In this document: piece by piece, positions 29,539-36,697 of the stretch
How positions within the stretch are numbered: the stretch's first letter is position 1
Layout of the letters: each line of letters starts with the position of its first letter
NCBI RefSeq assembly: GCF_022835695.1
Contig: NZ_BQUV01000002.1
Span: forward strand, 558,001-622,000
From: Bradyrhizobium sp. Ce-3
Lineage (GTDB): Bacteria > Pseudomonadota > Alphaproteobacteria > Rhizobiales > Xanthobacteraceae
DNA length: 64,000 bases
Direction of reading: 5' to 3'
Made by a program: the position numbers and the translations under genes
The notes under the pieces: model-generated
What the model saw: only the letters and a program-made list of their open reading frames with translations
Told to the model about the DNA's origin: nothing
Database searches by the model: none

Positions 29539-30786
29539 CTAGCGCTTGGTGATGCGATCGCGGCCGGCGAGGTCGGCCTCCCAGCCGAACACCGAGCGGC
29601 CGTCGAGGTCAGGCGAACGCGCGCGCTCATTGGCGACGTAAGCATCGAACGACGGGCCGGTCGCGGTCCGCTCGAGGCGACGGGCTTGGTCATCCAGCCG
29701 CTTCAGCGCCTGCAGCTCCTCGTCGCGGCCGAGCTTGGCCTGCATCACCGCCGATTTCAGCACGCCGATGGTCTCGTCATAGACCTTGATCGGCACCGGA
29801 AACGGATGACGGTCCTTGCCGCCATGCGCCAGCGAGAAGCGCGCCGGATCGCGGAAACGGTACGGTGTGCCGTGGACGACCTCGGCGACCATCGCGAGCG
29901 ACTCCACGGTGCGGGCGCCGACGCCGGGGGTCAACAGCAGCTCGGGGAAGTCCAGCGGCCCGCGCTCAGCGGCGGCGGCGAGGGTGCCGTGCAGGCGGCG
30001 GATGAAGACATCGCTGGAGCGCACGTCGTGATGCGCGGGCATGATGAGGTGCAAGAGATCGCCCTGTGCCTCGACCTGCTCGGTCAGTCCGGCATATTCC
30101 CGTGCGATGCCGTCGGGACCAAGCCCGGCGAGCAAATCGAGCTGAGCCTGGCGCGAGGCATCGGCGCGGTGGTCGGTCAGATTGACGATCTCGCCCTGCG
30201 ATGGTCCGTCGATCGCGCTGTGCGGCTCGTCGACGAAGCTGCGCAGGCCTTCGGAATGCCAGTGATAGCGCCGCGCCTGCCGCTTGCTGTCGCTCATGCC
30301 TTGCTGGACCACGGTCCATTTGCCGTCCGTGGTGACGAAGAAGCCATGCAGATAGAGCTCGAAACCATCCTGGACCGCGGCGCTGTCGACCTTGGCGACC
30401 AGACGGCTGGCGCGGGTGAGGGCAACGCCGTCGAAGCCGGTCCGCTCGCCCAGCGCCGTCAGCTCGTCCGGCGTGCGCCGCGAATGCTTGCCGCGGCCGC
30501 CACAGACATAGATGCCGAGCTCGTCCTGCATTGGCGCGAGCCCGCGCTTGAGCGCGCCGATGACGCTCGTGGTGATACCAGACGAATGCCAGTCCATGCC
30601 CATCACGGCGCCGAACGACTGGAACCAGAACGGATGCGAGAGCCGCTGCAGGAACGCTTCGCGGCCGTAATGATGAACCACGGCCTGCGTGATGATCGCG
30701 CCCAGCGTCGCCATGCGCGCCGCCAGCCACGGCGGCACGCGGCCACCATGGAGAGGCAGATCGGCGCTGCCGGTACGTCGGGCCAC
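29539..30786 (-). CDS. DUF763 family protein
   Basis: Uncharacterised protein of the DUF763 family, found in archaea and scattered bacteria. From GTG 30786 it is 415 aa and begins at the family-typical RTGSADLPLHGGRVPPWLAA; a further GTG at 30864 would add 26 residues. Conserved segments: FWFQSFGAVMGMDWHSSGIT, YVCGGRGKHSRRTPDEL, QDGFELYLHGFFVTTDGKWT, VVQQGMSD, RRYHWHSEGL and LLLTPGVGARTVESLAMVAE, the last resembling a helix-hairpin-helix DNA-binding element. The many conserved His/Asp residues suggest an enzyme, possibly acting on nucleic acid; no function is established. It is convergent with the crotonase gene. Confidence 0.85.
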   Translation of the reverse strand: MARRTGSADLPLHGGRVPPWLAARMATLGAIITQAVVHHYGREAFLQRLSHPFWFQSFGAVMGMDWHSSGITTSVIGALKRGLAPMQDELGIYVCGGRGKHSRRTPDELTALGERTGFDGVALTRASRLVAKVDSAAVQDGFELYLHGFFVTTDGKWTVVQQGMSDSKRQARRYHWHSEGLRSFVDEPHSAIDGPSQGEIVNLTDHRADASRQAQLDLLAGLGPDGIAREYAGLTEQVEAQGDLLHLIMPAHHDVRSSDVFIRRLHGTLAAAAERGPLDFPELLLTPGVGARTVESLAMVAEVVHGTPYRFRDPARFSLAHGGKDRHPFPVPIKVYDETIGVLKSAVMQAKLGRDEELQALKRLDDQARRLERTATGPSFDAYVANERARSPDLDGRSVFGWEADLAGRDRITKR

Positions 30787-31019
30787 TGGTCTGCGAGCCT
30801 CGAACTGGTGTCGTTGAGTCGGGGTCAGACTATCAGGCAAAGCCCTCGGGCGTCGTGAATCCACACATCAGACCGCCCCACAAAACGGAATTCCTTAGCG
30901 TTTTCTTGGAAGTTTCCCTTCATAAAAAAGCGCGAAATCCTCCATAAGGGTGTCGTAACGGGGTGTTTCCCCGACATAAGATTGTTGCGACTTCTGGAAA
31001 AGCTCGGAAAATCCGGATC

Positions 31020-31727
31020 ATGATCATGGGCCGTGGAATTGCCGACGCCGACGCGATGGGTAAGGGCGCTCTGCCTGGGCATCGGTCGAGATTTCTCAAT
31101 CGCCGGGCGTTTCTGTTCGGCTCCGCTGCCGGTGTTGCCGCACTGAGCCTGGCCGGTTGTGCATCCGATTACATGAGCCTGGCCGAGGCTGAGAAAGTCT
31201 ACGGGCCCGTGCCCGACGAGAAATTCCCGATCCCTGGGGTCGATGTCAGCAAGGTCAAACCGCAATATTTTCGCAAGACGGTGCGCTACGACAGCGACGA
31301 GGCGCCCGGTACGATCATCATCGATCCCGGCAAATACTATGTTTATCGCATCGAAGGCGAGGGCAACGCGACCCGCTATGGCGCCAATGTCGGCCGCGAT
31401 GGATTCCGCTGGAGCGGCGAGGCTTATGTCGGACGCAAAGCCGAATGGCCGGTCTGGACGCCGCCCAAGGAGATGATCGCGCGCCAGCCGGAGGCGGGCA
31501 AATATGCGCGCGGCATGCCGGGAGGTCTCGACAATCCACTCGGTGCCCGCGTGCTCTACCTCTATCAAAACGGGACATACACGCTCTACACGATCTACAG
31601 CACCAGCGACCCCGAAACCATCGGGAACGGCATCACGAGCGGCTGTACCGGTCTGCTCAGCCAGGACATGATCGACCTCTATTCGCGGACGCCGCTCAAA
31701 ACCAAGGTGATCGTGCTGCCGGCCTAG
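31020..31727 (+). CDS. L,D-transpeptidase-like Tat lipoprotein with altered active-site motif
   Basis: 235 aa from ATG 31020. The N-terminus has a twin-arginine signal (LNRRAFLFGSAAGVAALSLAGC) ending in a lipobox with C47. The YkuD/ErfK fold is supported by FRKTVRYDSDEAPGTIIIDP, YVYRIEGEGNATRYGANVGR and ARGMPGGLDNPLGARVLYLY. The catalytic Cys is C209 in TSGCTGLLSQDMIDLY. The usual HGT before it is YST (193-195) and the usual SGC-I/V-R is SGCTG, so the conserved His and Arg are missing. It may be inactive or a divergent subfamily. It is convergent with the DUF892 gene. Confidence 0.82.
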   Translation: MIMGRGIADADAMGKGALPGHRSRFLNRRAFLFGSAAGVAALSLAGCASDYMSLAEAEKVYGPVPDEKFPIPGVDVSKVKPQYFRKTVRYDSDEAPGTIIIDPGKYYVYRIEGEGNATRYGANVGRDGFRWSGEAYVGRKAEWPVWTPPKEMIARQPEAGKYARGMPGGLDNPLGARVLYLYQNGTYTLYTIYSTSDPETIGNGITSGCTGLLSQDMIDLYSRTPLKTKVIVLPA

Positions 31728-31815
31728 GCCAACGCCGTCGGCGGCCCGGCGCCGGCTCGGCCAGCGCGCAGCCCGGGGGCAGCTGCCAGAATGGCTTGCT
31801 TCATTGCGAATCTCC

Positions 31816-32304
31816 TCAGGCCGCTTCGGCGTTGATGGCGCTGACGGCGAGCTTGGTGAGCGCTTCATCCGTCTTCTTTTCTTCGGCTAACGTCTGGTCG
31901 ATGAGCTTGACGGCATCCTTCATGCTGAGTTTGGTGGCCCATGCCTTCAGTGTGCCGTAACGTGCGATCTCGTAATGCTCGACCGCCTGCGCCGCGGAGA
32001 CCAGGCCCGGATCGAGCGCCGGAGTGTCGGCGTACTCCTCCATGATCTCCTTGCCTTCGTCGAGGATACCCTCGATGGCGTCGCACTTCTTGCCACGCGC
32101 CGGCTTGCCCATCAGGTCGAAGATCTGCTCCAGCCGATCGATCTGTCCTTCGGTCTCGTCATGATGCTTCTCGAAGGCGGCACGCAGCTGGTCCGACCCG
32201 GCGGCTTTGGCCATGCGTGGCAGCGCCTTGAGGATCTGCTTTTCGGCGTAGTAGATGTCCTTGAGGGTATCGAGGAAGAGGGCGCTGAGGTCTTTCTCCG
32301 ACAT
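31816..32304 (-). CDS. DUF892 (YciE/YciF) ferritin-like stress protein
   Basis: 162-aa four-helix ferritin-like protein of the YciF/DUF892 family, linked to stress responses. Start at ATG 32304 with GGAG 8 bases upstream. Signatures: LSALFLDTLKDIYYAEKQIL, ALPRMAKAAGSDQLRAAFEK, HHDETEGQIDRLEQIFDLMG, and VEHYEIARYGTLKAWATKL; the Glu/His residues are candidate di-metal ligands. A perfect EcfG promoter lies 36 bases upstream of the start. It is divergent from csbD, which has its own EcfG-like promoter. Confidence 0.93.
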   Translation of the reverse strand: MSEKDLSALFLDTLKDIYYAEKQILKALPRMAKAAGSDQLRAAFEKHHDETEGQIDRLEQIFDLMGKPARGKKCDAIEGILDEGKEIMEEYADTPALDPGLVSAAQAVEHYEIARYGTLKAWATKLSMKDAVKLIDQTLAEEKKTDEALTKLAVSAINAEAA

Positions 32305-32339
32305 CGGTAGCTCCGTGAGTTTGGGTGATCCGTACCCAC

Positions 32340-32364
32340 AACGGGCACTCTGCAACCTCGTTCC
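32340..32364 (-). promoter_or_regulatory. EcfG promoter for the DUF892 gene
   Basis: Minus-strand GGAAC-N16-CGTT, an exact consensus match for the general stress sigma factor EcfG. The -10 element ends 36 bases before the DUF892 ATG. Confidence 0.8.
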
Positions 32365-32422
32365 TATCTGCGACGGTTCACCCGCGGATCGCGATTGCGT
32401 AGCTTTGCCGCAAGCCTTTCAA

Positions 32423-32447
32423 GGAACGAAGCGTCGGCGCGTCTGTT
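32423..32447 (+). promoter_or_regulatory. EcfG-like promoter for csbD
   Basis: GGAAC-N16-TGTT on the plus strand: the -35 is exact and the -10 differs only at the least conserved base. It ends 31 bases before the csbD start. Confidence 0.7.
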
Positions 32448-32478
32448 GGACGGCTCATCTTTCAAATGGAGAGCCGCG

Positions 32479-32682
32479 ATGGATTGGAATCGTGTCGAAG
32501 GCAACTGGAAGCAGGTCAAGGGCAAGGTCAAGGAGCAGTGGGGCAAGCTGACCGATGACGACCTCGATGTCATTGCCGGCAAGCAGGATCAACTCGAAGG
32601 CCGTCTGCAGCAGCGCTACGGGTATGCCAAGGATCAAGCCACGAAGGAAGTGAATGACTGGTACGGCCGCCAGAAGTGGTGA
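32479..32682 (+). CDS. CsbD family stress protein
   Basis: 67-aa hydrophilic protein of the CsbD family, whose members are induced by general stress in many bacteria. It starts MDWNRVEGNWKQVKGKVKEQ at ATG 32479, with GGAG 11 bases upstream. The family core continues WGKLTDDDLDVIAGKQDQLE, GRLQQRYGYAKDQA and a KEVNDWYGRQ end. The molecular role is unknown; an EcfG-like promoter precedes it and a strong terminator follows, so it is probably a monocistronic stress gene. Confidence 0.94.
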   Translation: MDWNRVEGNWKQVKGKVKEQWGKLTDDDLDVIAGKQDQLEGRLQQRYGYAKDQATKEVNDWYGRQKW

Positions 32683-32697
32683 CCGCTACGGCATTCA

Positions 32698-32722
32698 GGG
32701 CCCCGCTTGAGCGGGGCCCTTT
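32698..32722 (+). terminator. Rho-independent terminator after csbD
   Basis: GGGCCCCGC-TTGA-GCGGGGCCC gives a perfect 9-bp stem followed by TTT, 15 bases after the csbD stop. Confidence 0.85.
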
Positions 32723-32736
32723 GCTTTGCGCCGTTT

Positions 32737-32761
32737 GGAACAGGTGCGAATGCGAAACGTT
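32737..32761 (+). promoter_or_regulatory. EcfG promoter for the PAP2 gene
   Basis: GGAAC-N16-CGTT, exact consensus, starting 15 bases after the csbD terminator and ending 36 bases before the PAP2 ATG. Confidence 0.78.
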
Positions 32762-32797
32762 TGAAAGATGCCGTCGTCGCCTTAAGCGAGGGCATCC

Positions 32798-33358
32798 ATG
32801 CCGATCACGGTCCGACCGACCCAGCCGGATATTGCCATTGCGCGCGTTATCTCGCGCAACACAACCCCGCCAACAGAACGCGCCGCCTCAATCCTGACAT
32901 GGGCGGCGGACGAGCATGTCGTCTGCGCCCTGGCACTTGGATGGTGGCTATGGTGTCGAAGCAAGCCAGAGCCGCGACGCCTGGCGAGCGACCATCTTCT
33001 GGTCACGGCGTTGACCGCATCCCTGGTCCCGCACCTGCTCAAATTGGTCTTCAACCAGAAGCGGCCGGACCGGCTCACCGTCGTTGGTCATCTGCACGGC
33101 ATTCCGATCTCCGGCAGGGCCGAGGACTCGTTTCCGTCAGGACATGCAATTCAGGTCGGCGCCATCAGTTCGGCGGCGAGTGAGCTTCCCGAGGGCGAAC
33201 GTGGGATCGTCCGTGCGCTCGGCGCTTGTCTGATTTCGACGCGCGTGCTGTTGCTGGCGCATTGGGCCAGTGACGTCGTCGTGGGATCGGCGATCGGGGT
33301 TCTGCTCGAGCGGTTGATCCGATGCGTCACGAGGTACGGGCGGCGGGAGCAGGTCTGA
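32798..33358 (+). CDS. PAP2 family membrane phosphatase
   Basis: 186-aa lipid or undecaprenyl-phosphate phosphatase of the PAP2 superfamily. All three motifs are present: K82-x6-R89-P90 (KLVFNQKRP), P113-S-G-H116 in DSFPSGHA, and R149-x5-H155-x3-D159 in STRVLLLAHWASD. Hydrophobic segments at about 41-52, 67-84, 140-155 and 158-175 fit an inner-membrane protein. It has an exact EcfG promoter and so likely belongs with DUF892 and csbD in a stress regulon. The physiological substrate is unknown. An overlapping open frame from 32707 in another frame has no family features. Confidence 0.88.
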   Translation: MPITVRPTQPDIAIARVISRNTTPPTERAASILTWAADEHVVCALALGWWLWCRSKPEPRRLASDHLLVTALTASLVPHLLKLVFNQKRPDRLTVVGHLHGIPISGRAEDSFPSGHAIQVGAISSAASELPEGERGIVRALGACLISTRVLLLAHWASDVVVGSAIGVLLERLIRCVTRYGRREQV

Positions 33359-33732
33359 GACGATCGATTAGCTCAGGTCCAAGTCACAAAATCCATCAGC
33401 CGGGGCGATCGTGGCCACTCCCATATCCATAATTCGCATAAGGTATATTATGGAATATTTATATCTACAATTAGATCAGATATTTAGTGGGAAATCTTCG
33501 CACGGGTCCTCAGCCTGGCATCTATCCGGGCTTGTCCCGGTCGCTAGTCCGGCTCGTGCAGACACCACAGCAATCCACGCGCGTTCGTCTCGTCAGAAAG
33601 CCGATATTGCCGCGGCGTACGGACGCTGCAATAAGCGCCAGCTGTGCAGAGATCGCTGGTGACCCCGTGGCATCAGGTCCGTATAGGATGGCATCTCAGA
33701 ACAACAACAAGCCTCTCGAGGGAGCAAACCCA
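33359..33732 (+). promoter_or_regulatory. Upstream region of the TRAP operon with an AT-rich patch and inverted repeat
   Basis: No gene is seen in these 374 bases. Bases 33420-33490 are strikingly AT-rich compared with the rest of the window. Within them TCCATAA (33426-33432) and TTATGGA (33448-33454) form a 7-bp inverted repeat with a 15-base spacer, a possible operator. A GGGAG ribosome-binding site lies 9 bases before the dctP ATG. Confidence 0.5.
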
Positions 33733-34752
33733 ATGAGCTTTTCACGACGCACGCTGCTGAAGGTCTCCGCCGCTTCCGCCGTCCTGGGCGGAATTGGCGC
33801 GCCGTATGTGGCGCGCGCCCAGTCGGCCGAGTTCTCCTACAAGTTCGCCAACAACCTGCCGGAGTCGCACCCGTTCGTGGCACGCGCCCGGGAGATGGCT
33901 GCGGCGATCAAGACCGAGACCAACGGCCGGTTTGACCTCCAGGTGTTCCCGAACAGCCAGCTCGGCTCCGATACCGACATGCTGAGCCAGGTGCGCTCCG
34001 GCGGCGTCGAGTTCTTCACGCTGTCCGGCCTGATCCTGGCGACCCTGGTGCCGGCCGCCTCGATCAACGGCATCGGTTTCGCATTCCCGGATTATCCCAC
34101 GGTCTGGAAGGCCATGGACGGCGAGCTCGGCGCCTATGTGCGCGGCGAGATCAACAAGGCCGGCCTCGAGGTCATGGACAAGATCTGGGACAACGGATTC
34201 CGCCAGACCACCTCGTCGACCAAGCCGATCACCGGTCCGGACGATCTCAAGGGCTTCAAGATCCGCGTGCCGGTGTCGCCGCTGTGGACCTCGATGTTCA
34301 AGGCGTTCGATGCATCGCCCGCCTCGATCAATTTCAGCGAGGTCTATTCGGCGCTGCAGACCAAGATCGTCGAGGGCCAGGAAAACCCGCTGGCGCTGAT
34401 CTCGGCGGCGAAGCTGTACGAGGTGCAGAAGTACTGCTCGATGACCAACCACATGTGGGATGGCTTCTGGTTCCTGATGAACCGCCGGGCCTGGGCAGCG
34501 CTGCCGGACGATATCAAGACCATCGTCGCCAAGAACGTCAATGCGGCGGCCGTCAAGGAGCGCGAGGACACCGAGAAGCTCAACGCCACCGTGAAGCAGG
34601 AGCTCACCGGCAAGGGCCTCGTGTTCAACCAGCCCGAGGTCGGGCCGTTCCGCGACAAGCTGCGCGCCGCCGGCTTCTACGCCGAGTGGAAGGGCAAGTA
34701 CGGCGACAAGGCCTGGGATCTGCTCGAGAAGTCCGTCGGCAAACTGTCCTAA
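33733..34752 (+). CDS. TRAP transporter substrate-binding protein (DctP family)
   Basis: Periplasmic solute receptor for a TRAP transporter, usually for C4-dicarboxylates, keto acids or other organic acids. 339 aa from ATG 33733 with GGGAG 9 bases upstream. A Tat-type signal (SRRTLLKVSAASAVLGG) ends near ARAQS. The DctP fold is shown by YKFANNLPESHPFVARAREM, FPNSQLGSDTDMLSQVRSGG, WDNGFRQTTSSTKPITGPDDLKGFKIRVP (split here by eye into family blocks) and VYSALQTKIVEGQENPLALI, which contains the conserved substrate-contact region. The fused permease follows 34 bp later. The ligand cannot be deduced. Confidence 0.94.
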   Translation: MSFSRRTLLKVSAASAVLGGIGAPYVARAQSAEFSYKFANNLPESHPFVARAREMAAAIKTETNGRFDLQVFPNSQLGSDTDMLSQVRSGGVEFFTLSGLILATLVPAASINGIGFAFPDYPTVWKAMDGELGAYVRGEINKAGLEVMDKIWDNGFRQTTSSTKPITGPDDLKGFKIRVPVSPLWTSMFKAFDASPASINFSEVYSALQTKIVEGQENPLALISAAKLYEVQKYCSMTNHMWDGFWFLMNRRAWAALPDDIKTIVAKNVNAAAVKEREDTEKLNATVKQELTGKGLVFNQPEVGPFRDKLRAAGFYAEWKGKYGDKAWDLLEKSVGKLS

Positions 34753-34786
34753 TCGGTCGGGCGGGAGGCTTGCCAGGAGGATTGCC

Positions 34787-36673
34787 ATGGCTCATGTCGA
34801 GATGACGCCGGCCGTGGCCGGCGAGGCGGCGTCACAGCCCCCTCGCCGCCGCTCCGTTCTCGGTTCCATCGAGTCAGCGCTCGGATGGCTGGTCGAAATT
34901 CCGGCGGCGATCCTCGTCGTCGCCGAGGTCGTCATCCTGTTCGCCGGCGTGGTGTCGCGCTACGTGCTGCACGCGCCGCTGATCTGGTCCGACGAGTTGG
35001 CCTCGATCCTGTTCCTGTGGCTTGCGATGCTGGGTTCGGCGGTCGCATTCCGCCGCGGCGAGCACATGCGGATGACGGCGCTGGTCGCGAGCGTCGGACC
35101 GCGGCTGTGGGCCTATCTCGACGTGGTCGCGACCTGTGCCGCGCTGGCGTTCCTGATCCTGATCCTGCATCCGGCCTATGAATATGCCTACGAGGAAAGC
35201 TTCATCACGACGCCTGCGCTGCAGATCTCCAACACCTGGCGTGCGGCGGCGCTGCCGGTCGGCACCTGCCTGATGGGGCTGTTCGCGCTGCTGCGGCTGG
35301 CGCGCGTGGGTGATTTCAAGACCTTCCTGCTGGCCGCGCTGACGGTGGCCGCGCTGATCGGCGTGTTCTGGCTGGCGCAGCCGATGCTGCGGCCGCTCGG
35401 CAACCTTAACCTGATCATCTTCTTCGTCGGCGTAGTCGGCTTCTGCGTGTTCGCCGGCGTGCCGATCGGCTTTGCCTTCGGCATGGCGATCTTCGGCTAT
35501 CTGGCGCTGACGACGCGGACGCCGCTGATGGTGCTGGTCGGCCGGATGGACGAGGGCATGAGCCACCTGATCCTGCTGTCGGTGCCGCTGTTCGTCTTCC
35601 TCGGCCTCCTGATCGAGATGACCGGCATGGCGCGCGCGATGGTCGCGTTCCTGGCGAGCCTGCTCGGCCATGTCCGCGGCGGCCTGCATTACGTGCTGGT
35701 CGGCGCCATGTATCTGGTCTCCGGCATCTCCGGATCGAAGGCCGCCGACATGGCCGCCGTCGCGCCGGTGCTGTTCCCGGAAATGAAGGAGCGCGGCGCC
35801 AAGCCGGGCGATCTGGTCGCCCTGCTCGCCGCCACCGGCGCCCAGACCGAAACCATTCCGCCGAGCCTGGTGCTGATCACGATCGGCTCGGTCACCGGCG
35901 TCTCGATCTCGGCGCTGTTCACCGGCGGCCTCTTGCCCGGCGTCGTGCTGGCGATCACCCTGTCGGGGCTGGTGTGGTGGCGCTATCGCGGCGAGGATCG
36001 CAGCCACGTGCAGCGCGCCACCGGCAGCGAGATCGGCAAGGCGTTCGTGTTCGCCCTGCCCGCATTGGCCCTGCCCTTCGTGATCCGCTACGCGGTGGTC
36101 GAAGGCATCGCCACCGCCACCGAGGTCTCGACCATCGGCATCGTCTATGCGTTCGTCATCGGGCTTCTGATCTACCGCAAGTTCAACTGGCGGCGGCTGG
36201 TGCCGATGCTGATCGACACCGCGTGCCTGTCGGGCGCGATCCTGTTCATCATCGGCACCGCCACCGGCATGGCCTGGGGCCTGACCCAGTCCGGCTTCTC
36301 GCGCGCGCTGGCAGCGTCGATGACCGGACTGCCGGGCGGTTCGGCGACCTTCATCGCGGTCTCGATCCTGGCCTTCGTGGTGCTCGGCAGCGTGCTCGAG
36401 GGCATTCCGGCGATCGTGCTGTTCGGGCCGCTGCTGTTTCCGATTGCGCACCAGGTCGGCGTCCACGAGGTGCACTACGCCATGATCATCATCCTGGCCA
36501 TGGGCATCGGACTGTTCGCGCCGCCGTTCGGCGTCGGCTATTATGCCGCCTGCGCCATCGGGCGCGTCGATCCGGCCGAGGGTATCCGGCCGATCTGGGG
36601 CTACATGCTGGCGCTGTTGATCGGCCTGATCATCGTCGCCATCTTCCCCTGGATATCGATCGGATTCCTTTGA
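34787..36673 (+). CDS. TRAP transporter fused permease (DctQ + DctM)
   Basis: Inner-membrane permease in which the small (DctQ) and large (DctM) subunits are one 628-aa chain. The DctQ part covers about residues 25-165 (SRYVLHAPLIWSDELASILF, AFRRGEHMRM). A linking helix follows, then the DctM part from about 200 to 628 (FCVFAGVPIGFAFGMAIFGY, LHYVLVGAMYLVSGISGSKA, ADMAAVAPVLFPEMKERG, MGIGLFAPPFGVGYYAACAI). It uses a Na+ gradient by family analogy. It lies between dctP and an acyl-CoA synthetase, with a 34-bp gap upstream and 24 bp downstream. Confidence 0.95.
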   Translation: MAHVEMTPAVAGEAASQPPRRRSVLGSIESALGWLVEIPAAILVVAEVVILFAGVVSRYVLHAPLIWSDELASILFLWLAMLGSAVAFRRGEHMRMTALVASVGPRLWAYLDVVATCAALAFLILILHPAYEYAYEESFITTPALQISNTWRAAALPVGTCLMGLFALLRLARVGDFKTFLLAALTVAALIGVFWLAQPMLRPLGNLNLIIFFVGVVGFCVFAGVPIGFAFGMAIFGYLALTTRTPLMVLVGRMDEGMSHLILLSVPLFVFLGLLIEMTGMARAMVAFLASLLGHVRGGLHYVLVGAMYLVSGISGSKAADMAAVAPVLFPEMKERGAKPGDLVALLAATGAQTETIPPSLVLITIGSVTGVSISALFTGGLLPGVVLAITLSGLVWWRYRGEDRSHVQRATGSEIGKAFVFALPALALPFVIRYAVVEGIATATEVSTIGIVYAFVIGLLIYRKFNWRRLVPMLIDTACLSGAILFIIGTATGMAWGLTQSGFSRALAASMTGLPGGSATFIAVSILAFVVLGSVLEGIPAIVLFGPLLFPIAHQVGVHEVHYAMIIILAMGIGLFAPPFGVGYYAACAIGRVDPAEGIRPIWGYMLALLIGLIIVAIFPWISIGFL

Positions 36674-36697
36674 GAACCTAGCGGATTGGATCAAGCC

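Noticed and set aside
29686-30858. 390-codon plus-strand frame opposite the DUF763 gene
   Set aside because: Shadow frame; the minus strand has the conserved family sequence.
32707-33183. Plus-strand frame overlapping the PAP2 gene
   Set aside because: PAP2 motifs are all in the other frame, which also has a correctly placed promoter.
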